Of a DNA stretch of 64,000 nucleotides, positions 35,869-45,528 are shown in pieces; position 1 is the first letter of the stretch; the number at the start of each line of letters is the position of its first letter. Origin of the DNA: Burkholderia cepacia ATCC 25416 (GTDB lineage Bacteria > Pseudomonadota > Gammaproteobacteria > Burkholderiales > Burkholderiaceae); NCBI RefSeq assembly GCF_001411495.1, contig NZ_CP012982.1, forward strand, positions 992,001 to 1,056,000. The letters run 5' to 3'. The translations under genes and the position numbers were made by a program. The notes beneath the pieces were generated by a model that searched no databases, was not told where the DNA came from, and worked only from the letters and a program-made list of their open reading frames with translations.

Positions 35869-36780
35869 ATGCCCAACTTCCCCCCGGATCTTCGCCAGTG
35901 GTATTACTTCGCGGCCGTTGCCGAGGAGCGGCACTTCGGCCGTGCGGCCGCACGCCTCTCGATGACCCAGCCGCCGCTGTCGCAGGCAATACGCTCCCTG
36001 GAACGCGAACTCGGCGTCGAGCTCTTCGCACGCACGAAGCGTGCGGTCGCGCTCACGGCAGTCGGCGAGGCGTTGCTTCCGACGGTGCTGAAACTGCTTG
36101 CCGCGGCCGAGGAGCTTCCCGCGCTGGCAAAGAGCCTCGCCCTCGGCGAGACCGGAAGATTGTCGCTCGCGTTCGTCTCGATTGCCGATTACGGGCTGCT
36201 GCCCTCGCTGCTGCGCGAATTCGGCATGCGTTATCCGCTGGTGCGATTGCAACTGACCGAAGCGACGAGCGACGTGCAAATCGAAGAGCTGGTCGCGGGC
36301 CACATCGACGCGGGCCTGATCATTCCGCCGTTGCCGCCACGCTACGTGGCCGAGCTGTCGTATCTGCCGCTCCTGAGCGAGCCGCTCGTGCTCGCGATGC
36401 CGAGCGCCGCGTCGACGGCACCCGACGACGTGCCGATTCACCTGAAGGAAGTGGCAGACCTTCCGCTCGTGATTTTTCCGCGTCGTCTCGCCCCGAGGTT
36501 TTACGACGCGATCATGGAGTGCTACAGCGACGTCGGTGTCGTCCCGCACATCGGCCAGGAAGCAATCCAGATGCAGACGATCGTCAGCCTTGTGTCCGCC
36601 GGCATGGGCGTCGCCCTGGTGCCGCAATCGTTGCGCAATCTGCGGCGTACCGGTGTCGTCTATCGCCCGCTCGCACACGGCTCGTTCGTCGTTGAAACCG
36701 GCCTCGTCTGGCGCAAAGGCGATATCGCGCACGTCCTTGCCAGCTTCATCAATATCGTGCGGACACTAGCCTCGGCATGA
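35869..36780 (+). CDS. LysR-type regulator, CatR/BenM-like
   Basis: 303 residues with the N-terminal HTH QWYYFAAVAEERHFGRAAAR then LSMTQPPLSQAIRSLERELG, the classic signature of the CatM/BenM/CbnR branch that controls aromatic-ring catabolism. The effector domain has GRLSLAFVSIADYGLLPSLL. It is convergent with an MR/MLE enolase-superfamily gene that is co-transcribed with a BenE-type transporter; those functions belong to the same metabolic theme, though the orientation is not the usual divergent one. Confidence 0.87.
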   Translation: MPNFPPDLRQWYYFAAVAEERHFGRAAARLSMTQPPLSQAIRSLERELGVELFARTKRAVALTAVGEALLPTVLKLLAAAEELPALAKSLALGETGRLSLAFVSIADYGLLPSLLREFGMRYPLVRLQLTEATSDVQIEELVAGHIDAGLIIPPLPPRYVAELSYLPLLSEPLVLAMPSAASTAPDDVPIHLKEVADLPLVIFPRRLAPRFYDAIMECYSDVGVVPHIGQEAIQMQTIVSLVSAGMGVALVPQSLRNLRRTGVVYRPLAHGSFVVETGLVWRKGDIAHVLASFINIVRTLASA

Positions 36781-36870
36781 GGCCGGCCGCAGGCGGATCC
36801 GCTTTGGCATGTCCGGGCGGATTGGCAAGCCACTTGCCGCGCGACGACGCGCGGGAAGCCGTCGACGCAC

Positions 36871-36904
36871 GGCCGGCGCGTCCTCGCCGGCGGACGCGCC
36901 GGCC
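36871..36904. terminator. 13-bp hairpin between convergent genes
   Basis: GGCCGGCGCGTCC-N8-GGACGCGCCGGCC is an exact 13-bp inverted repeat between the ends of the lysR gene and the enolase-superfamily gene, five bases beyond the latter's stop. It probably works as a bidirectional terminator; there is no T-run. Confidence 0.55.
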
Positions 36905-36909
36905 GACAC

Positions 36910-38070
36910 TCACGCCTTGCCGTGCCCCTGCGATCCCGGGCCCGACGAGAATTCGCGGACACCGTCGCGATTGATGCCGAAGCCGAGGCCCGGCGTGTCG
37001 GGCAGTGCCAGCGTCCCGTTCTGCTCGGCCGGCAGGCCGGTAAACAGGTTCCGGCAAATCTCGACCGCGACGACGTGCCACTCGACCGAGCCGCCGTTCG
37101 CGAGCCCGCCGTGCAGATGCATGTTGTGGAACGGGAACGTGCCGCCATTGTCGATCGGCACGCCGAACGCCTGCGCGAGCGCGGCCGCGCGTGCCGCCAT
37201 GGAGAACCCGCCGCACACGCACACGTTTGGCTGCAGGATGTCGACAGCGTCGTTCACGAGGAAATCCCTGAACCGGAACAACTGCCCCTCGCTTTGCCCG
37301 GTGGCGACCGGAATGCCGCCGCGCTTTCTCAGGTCGGCGAGCTTCGCGGGGTCGTTCTCGGCGATCGGCTCCTCGAAGAAACCGATGTCGCAATCGGCCA
37401 CGCGCTCGGCAAGCCGCAGCGCGTGATAGTGGTCGAGCCCGCAATTCGCGTCGATGTAAATCTCGGCGGCGTCGCCCACCGCATCGCGCACCGCGCGCAC
37501 GCGCGCGACGTCGTCCGCGACGACCTGGTCGAGCGAGCGCCCTTCGTCGCGGCGCGCAAGCGCGTGATAGCCGACGATCATCTTGATGCGGCGATGTCCG
37601 GCGCCGACGAGGGCACGCGCGGCATGTATCAGCTCCGGGCGCTCGAGCGACGCGAAGCCGAACGTCGTGTACAGCGGCACGACCGGACGCGCGCCGCCGA
37701 GCATTTTCCATACCGGCAGCCCGGCGATCTTGCCGATCGCATCCCAGACCGCGATGTCGATCGCGGAAATCACGTGCCCCGCATAGCCGGTCTGCCCACG
37801 TGGGCATAACAACCAGTAAAGCTTGTCGAGAATCCGCTCGCGCTCGACGACGTTCATCCCGACCAGGTTGGGTGCGGCGACGTGATCGATCGCCGCGGCC
37901 ACGACCGCTTCGTCGGTGATCGCCGTGAAGCCGTGGCCGACCACGCCCTGCGACGTCTCGATTTCGACGATGACGCCCGACAGCTTGCCGGACAACCGCA
38001 CGCCGGCGATCTCCGCGTCGCCGCGCGCGAACACCGGCGTCGCGGTCACTTTCACGATGTTGTGCTGCAT
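36910..38070 (-). CDS. Mandelate racemase/muconate cycloisomerase-family enzyme
   Basis: A 386-residue enolase-superfamily member. The N-terminal capping domain is followed by the barrel with metal-ligand segments YIDANCGL (Asp), FFEEPIAE (Glu) and the later VATGQSEGQ. DNGGTFPFHNMHLHGGL near the end supplies a possible His. The usual KxK at the end of strand 2 reads IKMIVG, so only one Lys appears to be kept and the exact subgroup reaction is uncertain. ACGGAGAAG precedes the ATG. It is the second gene after a BenE-type transporter (59-base gap), which suggests uptake and processing of an aromatic or sugar acid. Confidence 0.82.
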   Translation of the reverse strand: MQHNIVKVTATPVFARGDAEIAGVRLSGKLSGVIVEIETSQGVVGHGFTAITDEAVVAAAIDHVAAPNLVGMNVVERERILDKLYWLLCPRGQTGYAGHVISAIDIAVWDAIGKIAGLPVWKMLGGARPVVPLYTTFGFASLERPELIHAARALVGAGHRRIKMIVGYHALARRDEGRSLDQVVADDVARVRAVRDAVGDAAEIYIDANCGLDHYHALRLAERVADCDIGFFEEPIAENDPAKLADLRKRGGIPVATGQSEGQLFRFRDFLVNDAVDILQPNVCVCGGFSMAARAAALAQAFGVPIDNGGTFPFHNMHLHGGLANGGSVEWHVVAVEICRNLFTGLPAEQNGTLALPDTPGLGFGINRDGVREFSSGPGSQGHGKA

Positions 38071-38129
38071 CTCTTCTCCGTTTTTTTAAGGGAATGGCAG
38101 AACTGCGGGGGCCGCGTCGTCGCGCGGCA

Positions 38130-39320
38130 TCACCGACCCTTCTCGCGACGCAGCACGAACGTCAGCCCGATGCCGGTCAGCAGGCCCCAGAACGCGCCGC
38201 CGATGCCGAGAAACGCATGGCCCGCCATCGTCACGAGGAAGGTCAGGATCGCGGCCTCGCGCGCGTCCTTGTCGGTGAATGCGTTGAGCAGCGCGCCGCC
38301 GAGGGCGTTCATCAGCGCGAGGCCGGCAACCGCTTCGATGATGACCGGCGGCGCGACCGCGATGAACAGCGTCGCGGCGCTCGCCGCGAACCCGTACACG
38401 ATGTACGCGGCGCCGCAGACGATGCCGGCCCAGTAGCGCCGCGATTCGTCGGGGCCGGCCTCCTCGCCGGCGCACAGTGCGGCGGTGATCGCGGCCAGCC
38501 CGATCGGCGGCGCGCCGAAAGGCGCCGCGAGCAGGCTGCACAGCCCCGTGGCCGTGAACAGCCGCGACGCTTCGGGCCGGTAGCCGTTGACGTTGAGCAC
38601 CGCGACGCCCGGGATGTTCTGCGACGCCATCGTCACGATGAAAAGCGGCACCGCGACGCTCACCATCGTCGATGCCGAGAACACGGGCCCGACGAGCGCG
38701 AGGTGCGGCAACATCCCGGTCGCGCCGACGCCCCCCGTCTTCGCGATGAACGCGATCACGATCAGCGTCGCGACCGCGGCGCAAGGCACCGCGAGAATCT
38801 TGCGAACCCGCATCATCACGACCCAGACGAGCAGGATCGGCGCGACGTACAGCGGATACTGCTCGAGTGCGTGCACCGGGGCGACGCAGAGGTTCAGGAT
38901 GATCCCCGCGAGCATCGCGTTGGCGATCGGCAGCGGAATCCTCGAGATCGCGCGGCCGAGCGGCTTCCACAGCCCGGCCAGCGTAAGCAGCACGCCGGTC
39001 AGCACGAGCGCGCCGACCGCGGCCGGATAGCCGCCCTTCACGGCGCCCAGGCCGAGCAGCAGCGCCGCGCCGGGCGTCGACCACGCAGCGCTGACGGGCA
39101 TCCGCGTCCGGTAGCTGAGCACGATGCCGGCCAGCCCCATCACGATCGAGACGGCCATCAGGCCGGACGCGGCCTGCGCGCGCGTAGCACCGACGTTCGT
39201 CAGCGCATTCACGATCAGCGTGAACGTCGATGCAAAGCCGACGAACGACGCCAGCGCGCCCGCGCCGGCCGCCCGCGCCGAGAACCCGCGATCGGTCTTC
39301 ATTTCCGCGATACTGCTCAT
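38130..39320 (-). CDS. BenE-family benzoate/H+ symporter-like transporter
   Basis: A 396-residue inner-membrane protein with about twelve hydrophobic segments throughout, matching BenE in length. Typical pieces are LASFVGFASTFTLIVNALTN near the N-terminus, VSAAWSTPGAALLLGLG (conserved STPG) and MASQNIPGVAVLNVNGYRP. It should import an aromatic or related acid with protons. GGAGG eight bases before the ATG fixes the start at MSSIAEMKTD. It precedes the MR/MLE-family gene in the same direction. It starts 40 bases after the gshA stop, so the two units could be read through. Confidence 0.85.
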   Translation of the reverse strand: MSSIAEMKTDRGFSARAAGAGALASFVGFASTFTLIVNALTNVGATRAQAASGLMAVSIVMGLAGIVLSYRTRMPVSAAWSTPGAALLLGLGAVKGGYPAAVGALVLTGVLLTLAGLWKPLGRAISRIPLPIANAMLAGIILNLCVAPVHALEQYPLYVAPILLVWVVMMRVRKILAVPCAAVATLIVIAFIAKTGGVGATGMLPHLALVGPVFSASTMVSVAVPLFIVTMASQNIPGVAVLNVNGYRPEASRLFTATGLCSLLAAPFGAPPIGLAAITAALCAGEEAGPDESRRYWAGIVCGAAYIVYGFAASAATLFIAVAPPVIIEAVAGLALMNALGGALLNAFTDKDAREAAILTFLVTMAGHAFLGIGGAFWGLLTGIGLTFVLRREKGR

Positions 39321-39360
39321 CTGTCCTCCGTGAGATGGATTCGATACGGCGGCGACCGTA

Positions 39361-41022
39361 TCAGTGCGCGCCATGTGTCGGCTCGCCGCACTCCTGGTTC
39401 AGCGTTCCCGCGTGATACGCGGCGAGAAACGCGTCGAAGTTGCCGATCTGCGTGCGCTCCAGGTCGGCCTGCCGGCTCAGCGATTCGGCCGCGATCGCGT
39501 CGAAGCGCGCCTGCACGTCGGCCGGCAGCGGACGCGCGCGGAACGCCCCGGTATGCGCGAGCGTCTGCCGCATCCCGAACGCGAAACACGCGCCGCCCGG
39601 ATCGTCGCGCAGCGTGTGCAGTGCATCGAGCACACGCGCCGACGGCGTCGCCTGCGGATCGTCGAGCTTCGCGTATTGCGCGTCGAGCGCGGCGGTCGTG
39701 CGCGTGTCGCCGCGCTGCAGATCCAGCACGCCGGCCGCCTCGTTGATTCGCGCGAGCAACTCGTGCGCCCACGTGCGCAGCGCGACGCGCTCGCCGCCAC
39801 GCTGCAACTCGAGCCCCGGGCGCCGCCCCTCCCGCGCGACCGCCGCGAAGTTGCGCCGGCACGCGTCCTGCTCGGCACCTGCGAGGCACGGGCTGTCGTC
39901 GAGCGCGCAGAACAGCAGGAACGCGTCGACAAAACGCAGCGTCGTCTCGGCGACGCCGTGCGGCGCGAACGGATCGATGTCGAGACAGCGCACCTCGACG
40001 TATTCGACGCCGCGGCTGCGCAGTGCATCGATCGGCCGCTCGCCGCTGCGCACCGTGCGCTTCGGGCGAATCGACGAGTAGAACTCGTTCTCCATCTGCA
40101 GCAAGTGCGTGCTGAGCTGCAGCCATTCTCCGTCGCGCTTCGCGCCGATCGCCTGGTACTCGGGGCACGGCTGCGCGACGGCTCGCGCGAGGCCGTCCAG
40201 GTATGCAGGCAGGTTGTCGAGGCACGGCGCGAACGCGCCCTGCACCCGGTTCTGGTAGCCGAGGTCGCTCATCCGCAAGCTCGTCGCGTACGGCAGGTAC
40301 AGCGTCTGCGCATCGAACGCGTCGAGCCCGTGCCGGTCGCCGGCGACGAAACCCGCGCACAGCGCCGGCGACGCGCCGAACAGATACAGCAGCAGCCAGC
40401 CGTAGCGATGGAAATTGCGGATCAGCGCGAGATAGCCTGCCGAGCGCATGTCGCGCGCGTCGCGGCCGGCCGGCTCGCATCCGTCGCGCACGTCGCGCAG
40501 CAGCGGCCACACGGCATCGGCGAGCGAATAGTTGTAGTGGATTCCGGCGATGCACTGCATCGCCTTGCCGTAGCGGAACGCCAGCCCGCGCCGGTACACG
40601 TGCTTCAGGATGCCGATGTTTGACGTGCCGTACCACGCGATCGGAATGCGGCGGTCGTCGTCGAGCGGGCACGGCATCGACTGGCTCCACAGCAGCTCGT
40701 CGCCGATCGCGCGGCACGCGAAGCGGTGCAGCTCGTCGAGCCGCTCGATCACGTCGGCCGCGTCGTGCTGCGGCGGCGTGACGAACTCGAGCAGCGGCTC
40801 CGCGTAGTCGGTCGTGATCGACGGGTGCGTGAGCGCCGCGCCGAGCGCGTGCGGGTGTTGCGTCAGCGCGAGCCGGCCGGCGGCATCGACGCGCAGCGTC
40901 TCGCGCTCGACGCCGCATAACCCGTCGCCGAGCAGCGGCAGGTGTGCGGCGTCGCTCAGCACGCCGAGCCGGCGGCGGTACGGCGTCGTCATCCATGTGG
41001 ATCGGGGTGAATCGTGGGTCAT
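39361..41022 (-). CDS. gshA: Glutamate-cysteine ligase
   Basis: A 553-residue class I (E. coli-type) glutamate-cysteine ligase, forming the gamma-glutamyl amide bond with ATP. Family marks: GLCGVERETLRVDAAGRLAL, ITTDYAEPLLEFVTPP, the CPLDDDRRIPIAWYGTSN region, YGKAMQCIAGIHYNYS and VEYVEVRCLDIDPFAPHG. GGGAGACC seven bases before ATG sets the start. It is the last gene of a leftward run with an LLM monooxygenase and PLP enzyme. Burkholderia is expected to have a housekeeping ligase elsewhere, so this copy may make gamma-glutamyl derivatives for the local pathway rather than glutathione only. Confidence 0.87.
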   Translation of the reverse strand: MTHDSPRSTWMTTPYRRRLGVLSDAAHLPLLGDGLCGVERETLRVDAAGRLALTQHPHALGAALTHPSITTDYAEPLLEFVTPPQHDAADVIERLDELHRFACRAIGDELLWSQSMPCPLDDDRRIPIAWYGTSNIGILKHVYRRGLAFRYGKAMQCIAGIHYNYSLADAVWPLLRDVRDGCEPAGRDARDMRSAGYLALIRNFHRYGWLLLYLFGASPALCAGFVAGDRHGLDAFDAQTLYLPYATSLRMSDLGYQNRVQGAFAPCLDNLPAYLDGLARAVAQPCPEYQAIGAKRDGEWLQLSTHLLQMENEFYSSIRPKRTVRSGERPIDALRSRGVEYVEVRCLDIDPFAPHGVAETTLRFVDAFLLFCALDDSPCLAGAEQDACRRNFAAVAREGRRPGLELQRGGERVALRTWAHELLARINEAAGVLDLQRGDTRTTAALDAQYAKLDDPQATPSARVLDALHTLRDDPGGACFAFGMRQTLAHTGAFRARPLPADVQARFDAIAAESLSRQADLERTQIGNFDAFLAAYHAGTLNQECGEPTHGAH

Positions 41023-41058
41023 TGCGGTCTCCCGGAACGAAATCTGGCGACGCGCCGC

Positions 41059-42375
41059 TCAGTCGAGCGGGCTCTTCGGCCGCGGCAGGCCGATGTGTTC
41101 GCGCAGCGTCGTGCCTTCGTAGCGGGTGCGAAACAGCCCGCGCCGCTGCAGCTCCGGCACCACCATCGTCACGAAGTCGTCGTAGCCGTCAGGCACCGTG
41201 TAGAACACGACGATGAAGCCGTCGCACGCCTCCGTCATCAGCCACTCCTCCATCTGGTCGGCGATCTCGGACGCGGTGCCGACCATCTCGCCGGTGCCGG
41301 ATTCGGCCGCCCGCTTCGCGAGCTCGCGCACCGTCAATCCCTCGCGGCGCGCGAGCGCCGCCCACTCGCGCTGGTTGCCCTGCCCCTGTTCCGTGTGCGG
41401 CAGCTCGGGCAACGGCTTGTCGGGATCGAACTTCGAGCAGTCGACGCCGAGCCGGATCGACAGGTTCGGGATGTTGCTGTCCACGTGGACGAGATCGTCC
41501 ATGTAGCGCTTCTTCGCCAGCGCCTCCGCGCGCGTGCGGCCGACATACACCTGGTTGGCGGGCAGGATCTTCACGTGATCGGGGTTGCGCCCGGCCGCGA
41601 CCGCGCGCGACTTCACGTCGCGGTAGAACGCACGGCCCGTCTCGATGCTGCGCGCGTTGCCGAACACCAGGTCGGCCGAACGCGCGGCCATGTCGCGCGC
41701 TTCCTCCGACGCACCGGCGAGCGCGATCACCGGCCAGCCCTGCACGGGCCGCGCGATGTTCAGCGGCCCCTTGACCGAGAAGAACTTGCCCTTGTGGTTG
41801 AGCGGCCGGATCTTGTCGAGATCGGAGAACACCCCCGCCTCCTTGTCCATCACGAGCGCGTGATCGGACCAGCCGTCCCACAGCCCCGTCACGACGTCGA
41901 AGAACTCCTCGGCGCGCTCGTAGCGTTCGGCGTGGCGCAGCGCGGTCTCGAGACCGAAGTTGAGCGCAGCCTCCGGGTTCACCGTCGTGACGATGTTCCA
42001 GCCCGCGCGGCCGCCGCTCAGGTGGTCGAGCGACGCGAAGCGGCGCGCAAGCAGGTACGGATCCTCGTAGCTCGTCGTGCCGGTCGCGATCAGGCCGATG
42101 CGGTCGGTGCATGCGGCGATCGCCGACAGCATCACGAGCGGGTCGTACGACGTGATCGTGCCGCTGCGCTTGAGCGCATTCGGCGGCATCGGCATCACCG
42201 CGAGGTGGTCGGCGGTGAAGACCGCGTCGAAGCACGCGTGCTCGAGCTTCTGCGCGAGCGACCGGATCACCGGCCAGTTGAAGTTCGCGAGCGTCGGCGC
42301 GCTCGGGTGCCGCCACCACGCCGTGTGCAGGCAGATGGGGCGCATGAATCCACCCAGGCAGAGTTGCTTCGTCAT
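41059..42375 (-). CDS. LLM flavin-dependent monooxygenase (NtaA/SnaA/DszA type)
   Basis: A 438-residue FMNH2-dependent monooxygenase of the bacterial luciferase-like superfamily. Segments ATGTTSYEDPYLLARRFASL, LSGGRAGWNIVTTVNP, FFSVKGPLNIARPVQGWPVI and AGASEEARDMAARSADLVFG are those of the nitrilotriacetate/pristinamycin/dibenzothiophene-sulfone group. Such enzymes need reduced FMN, and a flavin reductase is encoded four genes earlier in the same run. Typical targets are N- or S-containing carbon centres. The start MTKQLCLGG is supported by GAGGAA upstream and by family N-termini. Confidence 0.88.
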   Translation of the reverse strand: MTKQLCLGGFMRPICLHTAWWRHPSAPTLANFNWPVIRSLAQKLEHACFDAVFTADHLAVMPMPPNALKRSGTITSYDPLVMLSAIAACTDRIGLIATGTTSYEDPYLLARRFASLDHLSGGRAGWNIVTTVNPEAALNFGLETALRHAERYERAEEFFDVVTGLWDGWSDHALVMDKEAGVFSDLDKIRPLNHKGKFFSVKGPLNIARPVQGWPVIALAGASEEARDMAARSADLVFGNARSIETGRAFYRDVKSRAVAAGRNPDHVKILPANQVYVGRTRAEALAKKRYMDDLVHVDSNIPNLSIRLGVDCSKFDPDKPLPELPHTEQGQGNQREWAALARREGLTVRELAKRAAESGTGEMVGTASEIADQMEEWLMTEACDGFIVVFYTVPDGYDDFVTMVVPELQRRGLFRTRYEGTTLREHIGLPRPKSPLD

Positions 42376-42443
42376 ACGGGGTTCCTCGTCATTGAAATGC
42401 GGCGCGAAACGTGCGGGCCGCGCGCGTGCTGCTCTTGTCGGCG

Positions 42444-43634
42444 TCAGCGCGCGGCGTTGAAGCGGGCGAAGCCGGTCTCGAGGTCGCCGATCAGGTCGTC
42501 GGCGTTTTCGAGCCCGATGTGAAAGCGCACGCACGGGCCGCCCGGGTCCCAGTGCGACGCGGTGCGGTACGCACTGCAGTCGAACGGCATCGCGAGGCTT
42601 TCATAGCCGCCCCATGAATAGCCGAGCCCGAAATACGCGAGCCCCTCGAGCAGCGCGGCGACGGCCTGCGCGGGCGCCGGGCGCAGCACGACGGAGAACA
42701 GCCCCGTCGCGCCGCCGAAGTCGCGCACCCACAGCGCGTGGCCGGGATCGTCCTCGAGCGCCGGATAGCACACGCGCCGCACTTCCGGACGCGCGGCGAG
42801 CCAGCGCGCGACGCGCAGCGCGTTCGCCTGGTGCTGGCGAAGCCGCACGCCGAGTGTCCGGATGCCGCGCAGCGTGAGAAACGCGTCGTCCGAGCCGACG
42901 CACTGCCCCGTGTCGCGCTGATACTGTTCGAGCGCCGGCAGCGCGCGCGCGGACGCCGACACCATGCCGATCATCACGTCCGCATGACCGGCGAGGTACT
43001 TGGTGCCGGCCTGGATCACGAGATCGGCGCCGTGCGCGAACGCGTCGAAGAACAGCGGCGTCGCCCACGTGTTGTCGAACAGCACCGCGAGCCCGCGGTC
43101 GCGCGCGAGCGCGGCGAACGCCGGCACGTCGCACAGCTCCATGCTCTGCGACGCGGGCGCTTCGAGATACAGCGCACGCGTGTTCGGCCGGATCAGCGCG
43201 GCGAGCGCGTCAACCGACGCGAGCGGATCGAAGTAGGTCGTCTCGATGCCCGCGCGCCGCAGCACGCCGTCGCACAGCTGGCGCGCGGGCTTGTACACCG
43301 CATCCGTCATCAGCAGATGGTCGCCGGCCGACAGGCACGACGACAGCGCGGTCGTGATCGCGGCAAGCCCCGACGGGCACAGCACGACACCCGCGCCGTG
43401 ATCGAGCGCGCGCACCGCGTCCTGCAGCGCGGCCGTGGTCGGCGTGCCGCGCCGGCCGTACACGTACGGCTGCGTGTAGCCCAGCAGGTCGGCCACGCTC
43501 GGCGCGAGCACCGTCGAGCCGCGATACACCGGCGGGTTGACGAAGCCGTGATACGCGGCCGGCGCGCGGCCGCCCGTGACGAGCACGGTGTCGACCTGCG
43601 CATCGGCCGCCGGATGGTTCGGGGCGGGCCGCAC
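42444..43634 (-). CDS. Cys/Met metabolism PLP enzyme, cystathionine beta-lyase-like
   Basis: A 396-residue fold-type I enzyme of the Cys/Met family. It has NPPVYRGSTVLAPS, YGRRGTPTTAALQDAV with the Tyr-x-Arg-x-Gly of the PLP phosphate site, LFDNTWATPLFF and the internal-aldimine Lys in QAGTKYLAGHADVMIG. C-terminal YSWGGYESLAMPF and VRFHIGLENADDLIGDL are standard for cystathionine beta-lyases, which split C-S bonds. It starts at a GTG three bases after the ilvD stop; much longer open frame upstream belongs to ilvD on the same strand. Position in the run suggests it acts on a sulfur-containing or gamma-substituted amino acid of the local pathway. Confidence 0.86.
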   Translation of the reverse strand: MRPAPNHPAADAQVDTVLVTGGRAPAAYHGFVNPPVYRGSTVLAPSVADLLGYTQPYVYGRRGTPTTAALQDAVRALDHGAGVVLCPSGLAAITTALSSCLSAGDHLLMTDAVYKPARQLCDGVLRRAGIETTYFDPLASVDALAALIRPNTRALYLEAPASQSMELCDVPAFAALARDRGLAVLFDNTWATPLFFDAFAHGADLVIQAGTKYLAGHADVMIGMVSASARALPALEQYQRDTGQCVGSDDAFLTLRGIRTLGVRLRQHQANALRVARWLAARPEVRRVCYPALEDDPGHALWVRDFGGATGLFSVVLRPAPAQAVAALLEGLAYFGLGYSWGGYESLAMPFDCSAYRTASHWDPGGPCVRFHIGLENADDLIGDLETGFARFNAAR

Positions 43635-43636
43635 GG

Positions 43637-45478
43637 TCAGCCCTTCACGATCCGCACGGCGCCGCGCGCCGCGCTCGTCGTCATCGCCGCGTAAGCGCGC
43701 AGCGCGCCCGACACGCGGCGTTGCCGCTTCTCGGGCTGCCACGCGCGCTCGCCGCGCTCCTCCATCGCCTCGCGGCGCCGCCGCAGTTCGTCGTCGGACA
43801 CGAGGACGTTGATCGAGCGGTTCGGGATGTCGATCTCGAGCGCGTCGCCGTTCTCGAGCAGCCCGATCTCGCCGCCCTCCGCCGCCTCGGGCGATACGTG
43901 CCCGATCGACAGCCCCGACGAGCCGCCGGAGAAGCGACCGTCGGTGATCAGCGCGCACTGCTTCGCGAGCCCCTTCGATTTCAGGTAGCTGGTCGGATAG
44001 AGCATCTCCTGCATGCCCGGGCCGCCCCGCGGCCCCTCGTAGCGGACGATCACGATGTCGCCCGGGCCGACCGCACCGCCGAGGATGCCTTCGACCGCCT
44101 CCTCCTGCCCTTCGAACACGCGCGCGGTGCCGGTGAACTTCAGCATCCCGCCGTCGACGCCCGCGGTCTTCACGATGCAGCCGTCGCGCGCGATGTTGCC
44201 GAACAGCACCGCGAGCCCGCCGTCGCGCGAGAACGCGTGCTCGGCATCGCGGATGCAGCCGTTCGCGCGGTCGAGATCGAGTTCGTCGTAGCGGTTGTCC
44301 TGGCTGAACGCAACGTGCGTGCGCACGCCGCCGGGCGCCGCGCGATAGAAGCGCGACACCGAATCGACGCGATTGCGCATCACGTCCCAGCGCGCGAGCA
44401 CGTGCGCGACGCTCGGCGCATGGACGGTCGGCAGCGTCGTATTCAGCAGCCCCGCGCGATCGAGTTCGCCCATGATCCCGATCACGCCGCCGGCCCGGTG
44501 CACGTCCTCCATGTGGACGTCCTGCACCGACGGCGCGACCTTGCACAGCACCGGCACGCGGCGCGACAGCCGGTCGATGTCGGCCATCGTGAAGTGCACC
44601 TCGCCTTCGTGCGCGGCGGCGAGCAGGTGCAACACCGTATTGGTCGAGCCGCCCATCGCGATGTCGAGCGTCATCGCATTCTCGAACGCATCGCGCGTCG
44701 CGATCGAGCGCGGCAGCACGCTCGCGTCGTCCTGCTCGTAGTAGCGGCGCGCGAGATCGACGATCGTGCGCCCGGCCTCGATGAACAGGCGCTTGCGCTC
44801 GGCATGCGTCGCAAGCACCGAGCCGTTGCCGGGCAGCGCGAGCCCGAGCGCTTCGGCGAGGCAGTTCATCGAGTTCGCGGTAAACATCCCGGAACACGAG
44901 CCGCAGGTCGGGCACGCGACGTTCTCGACCGCGCGCACCTCGTCGTCCGTCACCTGGGAGTCGGCCGCCACCACCATTGCGTCGATCAGGTCGAACGCGC
45001 GGCGCTTGCCGCGGAACGTCAGCTTGCCGGATTCCATCGGGCCGCCCGACACGAAGATCACCGGGATATTCAGGCGCATCGCGGCCATCAGCATCCCCGG
45101 CGTGATCTTGTCGCAGTTCGAGATGCAGACCATCGCATCCGCGCAGTGCGCGTTGACCATGTACTCGACGCTGTCGGCGATCAGCTCGCGCGACGGCAGG
45201 CTGTACAGCATGCCGTCGTGGCCCATCGCGATGCCGTCGTCGATCGCGATCGTGTTGAACTCCTTCGCAACCGCGCCGGCCGCTTCGATCTCGCGCGCGA
45301 CCAGTTGGCCGAGATCCTTCAGGTGCACGTGACCGGGCACGAACTGCGTGAACGAATTGACGACCGCGATGATCGGCTTGTCGAAATCGGCGTCGGTCAT
45401 CCCGGTGGCGCGCCACAGGCTGCGCGCGCCCGCCATGTTGCGGCCGTGCGTGGAAGTGCGTGAACGATAGGTGGGCAT
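43637..45478 (-). CDS. ilvD: Dihydroxy-acid dehydratase
   Basis: A 613-residue Fe-S dehydratase of the IlvD/Edd family, long (E. coli-like) form. Fe-S cysteines are in [12 protein letters not shown] and [20 protein letters not shown]. Other marks are [14 protein letters not shown] and [19 protein letters not shown]. In branched-chain amino-acid synthesis it makes 2-keto acids from 2,3-dihydroxy acids; other members dehydrate sugar acids. GAGGATC supports the start [14 protein letters not shown]. Its location in an operon with a monooxygenase and a PLP enzyme, away from other ilv genes, suggests a dedicated substrate or a branched-chain precursor for the cluster. Confidence 0.92.
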   Translation of the reverse strand: MPTYRSRTSTHGRNMAGARSLWRATGMTDADFDKPIIAVVNSFTQFVPGHVHLKDLGQLVAREIEAAGAVAKEFNTIAIDDGIAMGHDGMLYSLPSRELIADSVEYMVNAHCADAMVCISNCDKITPGMLMAAMRLNIPVIFVSGGPMESGKLTFRGKRRAFDLIDAMVVAADSQVTDDEVRAVENVACPTCGSCSGMFTANSMNCLAEALGLALPGNGSVLATHAERKRLFIEAGRTIVDLARRYYEQDDASVLPRSIATRDAFENAMTLDIAMGGSTNTVLHLLAAAHEGEVHFTMADIDRLSRRVPVLCKVAPSVQDVHMEDVHRAGGVIGIMGELDRAGLLNTTLPTVHAPSVAHVLARWDVMRNRVDSVSRFYRAAPGGVRTHVAFSQDNRYDELDLDRANGCIRDAEHAFSRDGGLAVLFGNIARDGCIVKTAGVDGGMLKFTGTARVFEGQEEAVEGILGGAVGPGDIVIVRYEGPRGGPGMQEMLYPTSYLKSKGLAKQCALITDGRFSGGSSGLSIGHVSPEAAEGGEIGLLENGDALEIDIPNRSINVLVSDDELRRRREAMEERGERAWQPEKRQRRVSGALRAYAAMTTSAARGAVRIVKG

Positions 45479-45528
45479 CGTGATCCTCGGTTGATTCGTT
45501 GCGAAATGGGGCGGGCAGCGGGCTGCCG

